DNA of 9,161 nucleotides from Chloroflexota bacterium (lineage in GTDB: Bacteria; Chloroflexota; Limnocylindria; Limnocylindrales; CSP1-4). The DNA lies in contig JACCVB010000132.1 in the NCBI GenBank assembly GCA_013698385.1, positions 1-9,161 of the forward strand. The letters are read 5' to 3'. The notes beneath the pieces are model-generated. The model saw nothing but the letters and a program-made list of their open reading frames with translations, was not told where the DNA came from and searched no databases. The position numbers were made by a program, and so were the translations under genes. Positions 1 through 6,394 of the stretch are shown here, piece after piece; the first letter of the stretch is position 1, and each line of letters begins with the position of its first letter.

Positions 1-261
1 GGGCAGGTGGATGGAACAGTCCTGGCCCGAGACCCGCTGGATCTCCTCGTAAAGCTTGATCGTGTACTGCTGGAGCTTCGCGACGTTCGGGTCGCCGTTG
101 AGCGTGTGCATCCCGCCGGCGGCGTGCCACGTCGAACCCGCGGTCAGCTCGCGCCGCTCCAGCAGCATGACGTCCGTCCAACCGGCCTTGGTCAGGTGAT
201 AGAGGACGGATGCGCCGACGACGCCTCCGCCGATGACGACGACCTGGGTATCTGTCTTCAC
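1..261 (-). CDS. FAD-dependent oxidoreductase, dimethylglycine/sarcosine dehydrogenase-like, N-terminal part
   Basis: The visible 87 residues are the N-terminal FAD-binding part; the rest lies beyond the window start. A Rossmann glycine motif GGGVVGAS (about residues 11-18) follows a hydrophobic beta strand, and Glu35 in LLERRELT ends the second strand where the FAD ribose is bound. GSTWHAAGG (42-50) is the hallmark of the DMGDH/sarcosine dehydrogenase group; its His46 corresponds to the histidine that I recall carrying covalent FAD in mitochondrial DMGDH. Family members oxidatively remove N-methyl groups, often passing them to tetrahydrofolate through a C-terminal GcvT-like domain, which cannot be seen here. 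The GTG start overlaps the vapC stop (GTGA) and has a GAAGGGG Shine-Dalgarno sequence. An MttB-family methyltransferase upstream supports a role in methylamine or betaine demethylation. Family is secure; substrate is inference. Confidence 0.9.
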   Translation of the reverse strand, partial: MKTDTQVVVIGGGVVGASVLYHLTKAGWTDVMLLERRELTAGSTWHAAGGMHTLNGDPNVAKLQQYTIKLYEEIQRVSGQDCSIHLP

Positions 262-713
262 GAGGCCCCTTCATTGATCTTGTGGCTGAACGGATCACGG
301 ACATCGATGAAGTCGAACCGGCGAAAGCCGCGATCTCGGGTGTACAGGATGCGCACGCCATTCTCCCGCATCAGGGTGGCCAGGTGTGTATCCGGCACGG
401 CGTTGCCGCGAGCCGAGATCCCCCCGGACGCGATATACGATCGCCAGAATCCCTCGCGCTCGCCTGGCGCCACGACGTGCCGCAGCGCGAGGAGGGATCC
501 GATGTTATGGATCGCGTCTACCGGCGGGATCGGTCGACGGAGGATTCGTGGGTTCGTCGCGATCCGGACGTATCCGAGGATGACCGGCCAGAAGAGGTAG
601 AGGAGATCCGGTCCGGCGGACAGCCGTTGGATCAGGGCGCGCGCGATGTCATGAGTCGGATCCTCGACGTTGTCGGCGTAGACGAGGATATTCGCGTCGA
701 TCGCTGCGCTCAT
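258..713 (-). CDS. vapC: VapC-like PIN-domain toxin (ribonuclease)
   Basis: A 151-residue PIN-domain protein. VapC toxins are Mg-dependent RNases that cut tRNA, rRNA or mRNA and are held inactive by VapB. The N-terminal strand AIDANILVYA supplies the first metal-binding Asp6. The second acidic site of the PIN fold falls in PVILGYVRIATNPRI, where Gly47 occupies the place normally held by Glu. Later acids are Asp108 (VPDTHLA) and Asp127 (YTRDRGF). The NPRI, EGFW and VPDTHLA blocks resemble the mycobacterial-type PIN subfamily, so the Gly may be a subfamily trait. An in-frame extension to 791 exists, but the ATG at 713 overlaps the vapB stop as ATGA and begins exactly at the PIN fold, so I chose it. 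The stop overlaps the downstream oxidoreductase GTG, so translation of all three genes may be coupled. Confidence 0.9.
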   Translation of the reverse strand: MSAAIDANILVYADNVEDPTHDIARALIQRLSAGPDLLYLFWPVILGYVRIATNPRILRRPIPPVDAIHNIGSLLALRHVVAPGEREGFWRSYIASGGISARGNAVPDTHLATLMRENGVRILYTRDRGFRRFDFIDVRDPFSHKINEGAS

Positions 714-943
714 CCCTCGTCGAGGATCCGATAGAGCTCGTCCTTGTCCTCGAGGTCGATCAAGGGAGGCCCCATGTCGTGTGTCTTCCACTCGAACGCG
801 ACCGGCTCCGGCGTTTCCGACTCAGCGATCGAGCGAGTCAGCAGCTCCGAAGCCACCTGGCCCATGCTCTTGCCCTCGAGCTTCGCGCGCTGCCGCAGGG
901 CCTGGGTCACGATGGGATCAAGATCAAGCGTCGTACGAGCCAT
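710..943 (-). CDS. vapB: VapB-like ribbon-helix-helix antitoxin
   Basis: A 77-residue antitoxin directly upstream of the PIN toxin. Residues 1-10 (MARTTLDLDP) form the DNA-contacting beta strand of a ribbon-helix-helix fold. Helix A is about 11-24 and helix B about 26-41 (SMGQVASELLTRSIAE), the FitA/VapB arrangement. The acidic tail, with DMGPPLIDLEDKDELYRIL at about 56-74, is typical of the toxin-wrapping segment. The reading frame extends nine residues upstream to 970, but that would place the start within or upstream of the promoter; the ATG at 943 begins at the fold and lies just past the -10 box. The dimer is expected to bind the palindrome at 966-978 and repress its own operon, more strongly when bound to toxin. 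Family is clear; autoregulation is inferred from family behaviour and the palindrome. Confidence 0.88.
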   Translation of the reverse strand: MARTTLDLDPIVTQALRQRAKLEGKSMGQVASELLTRSIAESETPEPVAFEWKTHDMGPPLIDLEDKDELYRILDEG

Positions 944-951
944 GATGCGTG

Positions 952-980
952 ATGTTGTAGGTCGAGACATCTGATGTCAA
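952..980 (-). promoter_or_regulatory. Promoter of the vapBC operon
   Basis: Read on the minus strand there is a perfect -35 box TTGACA (980-975), a 17-nt spacer, and CAACAT (957-952), a weak -10 that keeps the key A2, A5 and T6. The -10 ends 8 nt before the vapB ATG, so the transcript would be leaderless or nearly so; no Shine-Dalgarno sequence precedes the ATG. This would let vapBC, and the coupled oxidoreductase, be transcribed independently of the upstream methyltransferase. Confidence 0.55.
966..978. promoter_or_regulatory. Perfect 13-bp palindrome, candidate VapB operator
   Basis: GACATC-T-GATGTC is a perfect inverted repeat with 6-bp arms and a 1-bp centre. It overlaps the TTGACA -35 box of the vapBC promoter. 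The half-site TGATGT recurs at 950-955, exactly 22 bp (about two helical turns) from its copy at 972-977. RHH antitoxins characteristically bind such short repeated half-sites over their own promoter. The structure is seen; the VapB assignment is inference. Confidence 0.55.
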
Positions 981-1008
981 GGGGAGCACCTGCATTTGAC
1001 AAGGACGG

Positions 1009-2586
1009 TCAGTAGTCGGTCGGGACGCCGCCTTCCGCGACGCGACGGGCGACGAACGCATCGAGTTCCTCGGCGGTGGCCGGATCGATCGGCGGCGGCT
1101 CGTAGGAGGCCAGCAGTTCCTTCCAGATGCGGTTGGCCTTCTCGGGAACCTGGGGCGAGCCGGCCTCCTCCCAGGTCTCGTAGTTGCGCCAGTCGCTCAG
1201 CATCGGCTTGTGGAACGCCGTCCGGAAGCGCGACTGGGTGTGCCCCACACCGAAGAAATGGCCGCCCGGGCCGACCTCCCCGATGGCGTCGAACGCGAGC
1301 GTCGCCTCGTCCACGATGACGGGCTCCAGGAACGCCTCCACCATGCCCAGCAGTTCGGCGTCCAGGATCATCTTCTCGTAGCCCGCGTGGAGCCCGCCCT
1401 CCATCCAGCCGGCACCGTGCATCAGCAGGTTGACCCCGCCCATGATCGCGCCCCACAGCGAGAACACGGACTCGTAGGCCGCCTGCGCGTCCACGGCGTT
1501 CGCCGCGCTGACGTTGGACGATCGATAGGGCACGTCGTAGCGACGCGCCAGCTGGCCGCCGATCATCGCCGTGCGCATGTATTCCGGGGTACCGAAGGCC
1601 GGCGCGCCCGACTGCATGTCCACGTTGGACGTGAACCCGCCGTAGATGACCGGGGCTCCCGGGCGCACGACCTGGGTCAGGACCATCCCGGCGAGGGCTT
1701 CCGCGTTCTGCTCGCTGAGCGCGCCGGCCAGGGTCACGGGGGCCATCGCGCCGGACAGGGTGAACGGGGTGATGCACACGATCTGGTTGTGGCGGGCGAA
1801 CTCCATGATGCCCTGGAGCATCGGCGTATCGAGGCGAAGCGGCGAGCTCGAGTTGACGACCGTGAAGATCGATGGCTCCTCGTCCAGCGTCGCCTCGTCC
1901 ACGCCACGCGCGATGCGGATCATCTCCAGGCAGTCGATGTTGCGCTGGCGACCGAGGCTGTAGCAGTGGATCGCCTTGTCCATGAGCGTCAGCGAGTCGT
2001 GCGTTGCGTGCAGATGGCGCACGCTGTGATGCAGGTCGACCGGCTCCACCGGGTAGCCGCCCAGGAAATGGATCGGGTTCAGCAGCTGCGCCAGTCGCAG
2101 CAGGTTCCGGTAGTCCTCGCGGTTGCCGATCCGTCGGCCGCGGTCGAGATCCGAGACATTCGGCGGACTGGCCACGGCCCCGAACGCCATCCAATCGCCG
2201 CCGATCTGGAGGTCGTGCGCCGGGTTCCTGGCGTGGAGCGTGAACGTCGACGGTGCGGTCTTGATCGTCTCGTTGACCATGTCCGGATCGAACCGGACCC
2301 GCTGCGTGTCCGGTGATGTCTCGGCGCCGGCCGCACGGAGCAGCTCGCGGGCATCCGGGTCCAGGAAATCCATGCCGATCTCGGACAGGATGCGCAGCGA
2401 CGCCAGGTGGATCGACTCGAGCTCGTCGGCGGAGATCACCTCTGTCGGGGCGTAGCGCATGCGAGGCTGGGCCCACGGGCGTTGCTGCGGCAGGCGGCTG
2501 CGCTCGCCCGTCGGTCGACCGCCACTTCGCCGCCGGCGGGCGCCGCCTTCGGGGCCGGCGAGGTCTGTCGGGTCGATGTCGGTCAC
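1009..2586 (-). CDS. MttB-family (trimethylamine methyltransferase-like) protein, non-pyrrolysine
   Basis: A 525-residue member of the MttB superfamily, TIM-barrel methyltransferases that move a methyl group from a quaternary or tertiary amine to a cob(I)alamin protein. Family blocks include ADELESIHLASLRILSEIG (53-71), the glycine-rich PVIYGGFTSNVDMQSGAPAFG (312-332), the core GGVNLLMHGAGWMEGGL (383-399), and a C-terminal GGHFFGVGHTQ block (441-451) followed by a WEEAG segment. The frame has no internal amber codon, so it belongs to the non-pyrrolysine branch, whose characterised members demethylate glycine betaine, proline betaine, carnitine or gamma-butyrobetaine. Residues 12-45 form an Arg/Pro/Gly-rich leader of unknown role. 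The start is GTG, preceded by AGAGGAA about 6 nt upstream. No corrinoid protein is in the window. Substrate is unknown; the demethylase-type oxidoreductase downstream supports methylamine or betaine breakdown. Confidence 0.88.
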   Translation of the reverse strand: MTDIDPTDLAGPEGGARRRRSGGRPTGERSRLPQQRPWAQPRMRYAPTEVISADELESIHLASLRILSEIGMDFLDPDARELLRAAGAETSPDTQRVRFDPDMVNETIKTAPSTFTLHARNPAHDLQIGGDWMAFGAVASPPNVSDLDRGRRIGNREDYRNLLRLAQLLNPIHFLGGYPVEPVDLHHSVRHLHATHDSLTLMDKAIHCYSLGRQRNIDCLEMIRIARGVDEATLDEEPSIFTVVNSSSPLRLDTPMLQGIMEFARHNQIVCITPFTLSGAMAPVTLAGALSEQNAEALAGMVLTQVVRPGAPVIYGGFTSNVDMQSGAPAFGTPEYMRTAMIGGQLARRYDVPYRSSNVSAANAVDAQAAYESVFSLWGAIMGGVNLLMHGAGWMEGGLHAGYEKMILDAELLGMVEAFLEPVIVDEATLAFDAIGEVGPGGHFFGVGHTQSRFRTAFHKPMLSDWRNYETWEEAGSPQVPEKANRIWKELLASYEPPPIDPATAEELDAFVARRVAEGGVPTDY

Positions 2587-2677
2587 GTGGGTTCCTCTGA
2601 TCGGGTTCGACGCACGAGTAGAGTACCGGCGCCGAGGTCCCGCTCGTGCGGCCCGCCCTCTCCCCCAGTCTCGCCCA

Positions 2678-2683
2678 TATGAT
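2678..2683 (+). promoter_or_regulatory. -10 element for asnB, leaderless start
   Basis: TATGAT matches the TATAAT consensus at five of six positions and ends 7 nt before the asnB GTG, so transcription would begin at or next to the start codon. No good -35 box is seen at the usual distance. It lies in the 104-bp divergent gap with the MttB-like gene, where TACTCT (2625-2620, minus strand) is a weaker possible -10 for the other side. Confidence 0.5.
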
Positions 2684-2690
2684 GGGGGCC

Positions 2691-4208
2691 GTGTGCGGGA
2701 TCGCGGGCATCTGGGGATCGGCCGACGAGGTGCGGGCCCGGCAGGTCATGGACGGCATCGCTCATCGCGGGCCGGACGGCGCGGGCCTGCACGGGCAACC
2801 GGGCGGCGTCCTCGGCCACCGACGCCTGGCGATCATGGATCCGAGTGGCGGTCAGCAGCCGATCTTCGATGAAACGGGCGCCATGGCCATCGTCGCCAAC
2901 GGCGAGATCTACAACTTCCCGACCCTTCGCCCCGACCTCGTCACGCGGCACACCTTCGCCACGATGAGTGATACGGAGGCCGTCCTGCACCTCTTCGAGG
3001 AGCGCGACACGGACACGCCCACCGCGCTCAAGGGGATGTTCGCCTTCGCGATCTCCGATCCGGATCGACTCTTCCTGGCGCGCGACCCGATCGGCATCAA
3101 GCCGCTCTACTACGGCCGGGGGCAGGACTCGGACGGCGTGCTGGTGCTGGCCTTCGCCTCGGAGATGAAGGCGCTCGCGGACTGGGTGGACGAGCTGCAC
3201 GAGTTCCCGGCCGGGACCTGGTACGACAGCAAGACGGGCTTCACGCCGTACTACGAGGTGCCCACCGCCTTGCCCGTCTCGCGTTCCGTGGCGGAGCACG
3301 TCGCGCTCGTGCGCGAGGGCCTGGAGGACGCGATCGCCTCGCACCTGATGAGCGATGTGCCGGTCGGTGCCTTCCTGTCGGGCGGTCTCGATTCGAGCGT
3401 CATCGCGGCGATCGCGCGCAAGCATGTCGATCAGCTGCACACGTTCTCGGTCGGGCTCGCGGGCTCGCGGGACATCGAAGCCGCGCGGCGGGTCGCCGCC
3501 CACATCGGGTCCATCCATCACGAGTACCTGATGACGCCGGCGGAGGTGATCGAGAAGCTGCCAGAGATCGTCCACGCCCTCGAATCGTTCGACCAGGACC
3601 TGGTCCGCAGCGCGATCCCGACCTATTTCTGTTCGCGACTGGCGGCCGAGCAGGTGAAGGTGATCCTGACCGGCGAAGGCGCCGACGAACTGTTCGCGGG
3701 CTATGCCTACCACAAGACCGTGGGCGACCCGGCGACCCTGCACCAGGAGCTCTGCCGATCCGTGGCGACACTGCACAACATCAACCTTCAGCGGGTGGAC
3801 CGACTGACGATGGTCCACGGCCTGGAGGGTCGCGTGCCGTTCCTGGACACGGACTTCATCGCGCTGGCCCTGACCGTGCCGCCGGAGCTGAAGCTCATGG
3901 CCTCGCCCGACGGGAAGCTCGTGGAGAAGTGGATCCTGCGCAAGGCGTGCGAGGACCTTCTGCCGGCCGACATCGTTTGGCGCGGCAAGGAGCAGTTCGA
4001 CGAGGGCAGCGGGACGGTCGACCTGCTCGACGAGGCGCTTGGACCGCTCCTGGCGGGCATCGACCTCGACGCCTATCGTGCCGCGACGAACGAGCCGGTC
4101 CGCTCGGCCGAGGAGGCGCTCTACCACCGGATGCTGTGCGAGAGTTACGCGCGCCCGGAGATGATCCTGGCCAACGTCGCACGCTGGACGGACGACCGCC
4201 CCGGATGA
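2691..4208 (+). CDS. asnB: Asparagine synthetase, glutamine-hydrolysing
   Basis: Makes asparagine from aspartate, ATP and glutamine in the cytoplasm. The N-terminal class-II glutaminase domain has Cys2 as nucleophile, HRGPDG (25-30), GHRRLAI (42-48) and NGEIYN (70-75). The synthetase domain has the ATP-pyrophosphatase loop SGGLDSS (230-236), TGEGADELFAGY (327-338) and EGRVPFLD (379-386), so both active sites look intact. At 505 residues it is somewhat shorter than E. coli AsnB (about 554). In-frame ATGs at 2679 and 2682 would bury the nucleophile at residue 6 or 5; the GTG at 2691 places Cys directly after the initiator, which the mechanism requires. It diverges from the MttB-like gene, and nothing nearby points to a specialised peptide or antibiotic pathway, so a housekeeping role is likeliest. 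Confidence 0.95.
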   Translation: MCGIAGIWGSADEVRARQVMDGIAHRGPDGAGLHGQPGGVLGHRRLAIMDPSGGQQPIFDETGAMAIVANGEIYNFPTLRPDLVTRHTFATMSDTEAVLHLFEERDTDTPTALKGMFAFAISDPDRLFLARDPIGIKPLYYGRGQDSDGVLVLAFASEMKALADWVDELHEFPAGTWYDSKTGFTPYYEVPTALPVSRSVAEHVALVREGLEDAIASHLMSDVPVGAFLSGGLDSSVIAAIARKHVDQLHTFSVGLAGSRDIEAARRVAAHIGSIHHEYLMTPAEVIEKLPEIVHALESFDQDLVRSAIPTYFCSRLAAEQVKVILTGEGADELFAGYAYHKTVGDPATLHQELCRSVATLHNINLQRVDRLTMVHGLEGRVPFLDTDFIALALTVPPELKLMASPDGKLVEKWILRKACEDLLPADIVWRGKEQFDEGSGTVDLLDEALGPLLAGIDLDAYRAATNEPVRSAEEALYHRMLCESYARPEMILANVARWTDDRPG

Positions 4209-4259
4209 AGGTCTCGGTCGAGCGCGGGTCGACCTGAAGGGAGTCGTTGATGCCGGAGG

Positions 4260-4826
4260 ATGTCGACAGCCGATCCGCCGCGGACGGGCCGGGCCCGGTC
4301 GAGCGGGGCCCGCGAGATCCTGGCGCTGGCTGAGGCTTTGGCGGCCGCCGACCCGACCGAGCGCGAGGAGCACAGCGCCGCCCTCCTGACCGTTGCCGCG
4401 GAGGTCGCGCCGGCGCTCGAGTCCCTCTGCACGACCGATCCCGAGGCGGCCCTTCGCCTGGCCGGCGCGACGTCGATGTTCTGGCAGGACGCTGGCCGCG
4501 TCGACGAGGGCCGCCCCGTCGTCGACCTTGGGCTGGCCTCGGCCGAGCCGGGCAAGGCCGATGCCCGCACAAGCTTGGGGCGGTGCCAGGCCGAGATGCT
4601 GTGCCGCGGATGTCGGCAGTTCCCGCACCGTGGCCGGCGGAGTCGACACCGGGGATGGCCGGGGCGCTGGCGCACCAGCCGTCACAAATGGGGCGATGGC
4701 CACCCACCCGAGCTGCCTCATGGGACGTTCTCCTCAACCGGCGCGGTGAACGTTCTGTCTACCATCTCCGGTGCCCGTGTCACTCCTGCTGACGCGGCGC
4801 CGATGAAGGTGCGAGTCTGGCCGTAG
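4260..4826 (+). pseudogene. Probable decayed remnant of a TPR-type regulator or ATPase
   Basis: An open frame of 188 codons with two unlike halves. Residues about 18-95 are helical and Ala/Leu/Glu-rich with good high-GC codon use. The block DPEAALRLAGATSMFWQDAG (60-79) followed by EGR resembles the alpha-helical repeats of large LuxR/SARP-type ATPase regulators, where LRLAGAL..FW...G...EGR..L is common. After about residue 105 (near 4575) the sequence becomes Cys/Arg/Trp/His-rich with no protein-like pattern. A strong AAGGGAG Shine-Dalgarno sequence serves the ATG at 4250, in another frame, which stops after 27 codons. This suggests a frameshift near 4300 plus loss of the C-terminal part. The family resemblance is from memory of the motif and is tentative; a small lineage-specific protein is the alternative. 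Confidence 0.45.
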
Positions 4827-4868
4827 GAATCGACGGATTCGGCGCGGTTCGTTGCATGTTCATGTGCA

Positions 4869-4891
4869 GGACGTCACTGTGCGTGACGTCC
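4869..4891 (-). terminator. Perfect 9-bp stem hairpin after the aldehyde dehydrogenase gene
   Basis: GGACGTCAC (4869-4877) and GTGACGTCC (4883-4891) pair perfectly across a 5-nt loop, starting 10 nt past the aldehyde dehydrogenase stop. There is no T-run after the stem on the minus strand, so it is not a classical intrinsic terminator. It could act as a U-tract-less terminator, protect the mRNA 3' end, or be a protein-binding palindrome (each arm contains ACGTCA or TGACGT). Confidence 0.5.
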
Positions 4892-4900
4892 CAAGGCCGC

Positions 4901-6394
4901 TCAGCCGGACAGGTCGAACCAGGTCGTTTTGAGCTGGGTGTAGCCGTCGAGCGCGTGGAGTGACTTGTCGCGCCCGAAGCCGGACTGCTTGAAGCCGCCG
5001 AACGGGACGGTGATGTCGGCGGCATCGAACGTATTGACCCACACGATCCCCGCCCGGATCGATCGCGACAGGCGATGGGCTCGATTGACGTCCCGCGTCC
5101 AGAGCCCGGCCGCCAGGCCGAATGGCGAGTCGTTGGCGATCCGGATCGCGTCGGCCTCGTCCTCGAATTCGGTCACGGTCAGGACCGGGCCGAAGATCTC
5201 CTCGCGCGCGACCCGCATCGCGTTGTCGACCCCGTCGATGATCGTGGGCGGGATGAAGTAGCCGCCGCTGTCCTCGCGTGCCCGCGCCCCGCCGGCCACG
5301 ATCCGCGCGCCCTCCTCGCGACCGAGGTCGATGTAGCCCAGGACCTTGGCCAGCTGGCGGTCGTCGACGATCGCGCCCAGGCGCGTCCGGGGATCCAGCG
5401 GCTCACCCGGTGCCAGGCGCGCCCCGAGCTCCGCGATCCGACCGACCAGCTCCTCCCGCAGCGAGCGATGGACGACCAACCGCGACCCCGCGTTGCAGGT
5501 CTGACCGCTGTTGTAGAAGATGCCCCAGCCGATGGCCGAAGCGGCCGCATCCAGGTCGGCCACATCGGCCAGAACGACCTGCGGGCTCTTGCCGCCTAGC
5601 TCCAGCGAGATCGCCTTGACGTCCGAATCGCCGACCGCCCGCAGGAGCGACTTGCCGACTTCGGTCGAGCCGGTGAACGCGATCTTGTCCACCCCCGGAT
5701 GACGCGCCAGGGCGTTGCCGATGACGGCACCCGGGCCGGTCACGACGTTCAGCACGCCGTCCGGGAGCCTCGCCTCGCTGGCTAGTTCGGCCAGGCGCAG
5801 GGCACTGAGCGGCGACTGCGACGCCGGCTTGAGCACGACCGAATTGCCGGCGGCCAGCGCCGGACCGAGCTTCCAGGCGCTGATGATGAGCGGGTAGTTC
5901 CAGGGCACGATCGCGGCCACGACGCCGATCGGTTCGCGGGTCACGAGCGACAGGGCGTCGGGACCGGTCGGACCCACCTCGCCATAGGTCTTGTCGATCG
6001 TCTCGGCATACCACTGGAGGGTCGTCGCGCACGAGGGCACGTCCACTGCGAGCGTGTCGCGGATCGGCTTGCCGACGTCGAGCGACTCGAGCAGGGCGAG
6101 CTCGTCCAAGTTCGTTCGGACGAGCTCCGCCAGTCGCAGCAGGACGCGCTTGCGATCGGCCGGCGTCTGGCGGGCCCAGCGACCGTCATCGAATGCGGCG
6201 CGCGACGCGCCGACCGCTCGATCGACATCTTCGGTATCGCCCTGGGCGACCCGGGTGATGACCGAGCCGTCCCGGCCGGCGATGTCGTCGAAGGTCTGGC
6301 CAGAGGCTGCCGGCACGGACCGCCCATCGATGAACAGCTCGTTGCGCGGGGCGAGCTGGGCCGCCCGGTCGAGCCATTCGGCCGTGGTGGTCAC
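4901..6394 (-). CDS. NAD(P)+-dependent aldehyde dehydrogenase, PuuC-like
   Basis: A complete 497-residue aldehyde dehydrogenase oxidising an aldehyde to the acid. Catalytic residues are all present: Asn166 in VPWNYP, Lys189 in VVLKPAS (cofactor), general base Glu265 in SLELGGKS, nucleophile Cys300 in NSGQTCNAG, and Glu399 in REEIFGPV. The C-terminus, PFGGFKQSGFGRDKSLHAL (464-482) then QLKTTW, and an N-terminus with AEWLDRAAQLAPRNELFIDG closely match E. coli PuuC (gamma-glutamyl-gamma-aminobutyraldehyde dehydrogenase). That enzyme is broad in specificity, so a polyamine role is not proven; no other puu gene is here. The GTG start overlaps the stop of the upstream enolase-family gene (GTGA), so the two form an operon and the aldehyde may arise from that pathway. 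Confidence 0.93.
   Translation of the reverse strand: MTTTAEWLDRAAQLAPRNELFIDGRSVPAASGQTFDDIAGRDGSVITRVAQGDTEDVDRAVGASRAAFDDGRWARQTPADRKRVLLRLAELVRTNLDELALLESLDVGKPIRDTLAVDVPSCATTLQWYAETIDKTYGEVGPTGPDALSLVTREPIGVVAAIVPWNYPLIISAWKLGPALAAGNSVVLKPASQSPLSALRLAELASEARLPDGVLNVVTGPGAVIGNALARHPGVDKIAFTGSTEVGKSLLRAVGDSDVKAISLELGGKSPQVVLADVADLDAAASAIGWGIFYNSGQTCNAGSRLVVHRSLREELVGRIAELGARLAPGEPLDPRTRLGAIVDDRQLAKVLGYIDLGREEGARIVAGGARAREDSGGYFIPPTIIDGVDNAMRVAREEIFGPVLTVTEFEDEADAIRIANDSPFGLAAGLWTRDVNRAHRLSRSIRAGIVWVNTFDAADITVPFGGFKQSGFGRDKSLHALDGYTQLKTTWFDLSG

Larger units (their letters stand above)
4209..4900. other. 692-bp stretch without a confident intact gene
   Basis: Between the asnB stop and the aldehyde dehydrogenase stop there is no intact recognisable gene. 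It holds the ORF remnant described at 4260-4826, a run of GC-rich self-complementary sequence near 4290-4313 (including CCGGGCCCGG and GCGGGGCCCGC) that could fold in an RNA, and the hairpin at 4869-4891. From about 4580 onward no frame shows recognisable protein sequence. Confidence 0.6.

Noticed and set aside
7..734. Plus-strand open frames at 7-600 and 282-734
   Set aside because: Antisense to the oxidoreductase, vapC and vapB genes, which have clear motifs; no recognisable protein.
1009..2586. Pyrrolysine-containing MttB
   Set aside because: No in-frame TAG within the gene; the frame is continuous, so it is the non-pyrrolysine branch.
2679..2684. Tandem ATG starts for asnB at 2679 and 2682
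   Set aside because: They would place the glutaminase Cys at residue 6 or 5; the N-terminal nucleophile needs Cys directly after the initiator, met by the GTG at 2691.
977..2758. Long minus-strand open frame (593 codons) overlapping the methyltransferase gene
   Set aside because: Arg/Pro/Gly-rich, no family pattern; it is the shadow frame of the MttB-family gene in GC-rich DNA.
2583..4721. 712-codon minus-strand open frame opposite asnB, with a GAGGAG Shine-Dalgarno sequence before its ATG at 4721
   Set aside because: It lies opposite an intact asnB and has antisense-shadow composition. The first ~45 residues, outside asnB, are not recognisable; at most a decayed fragment.
4901..6394. Betaine aldehyde dehydrogenase assignment
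   Set aside because: The C-terminal GRDKSLHAL-type block and N-terminus fit PuuC better; substrate left open.
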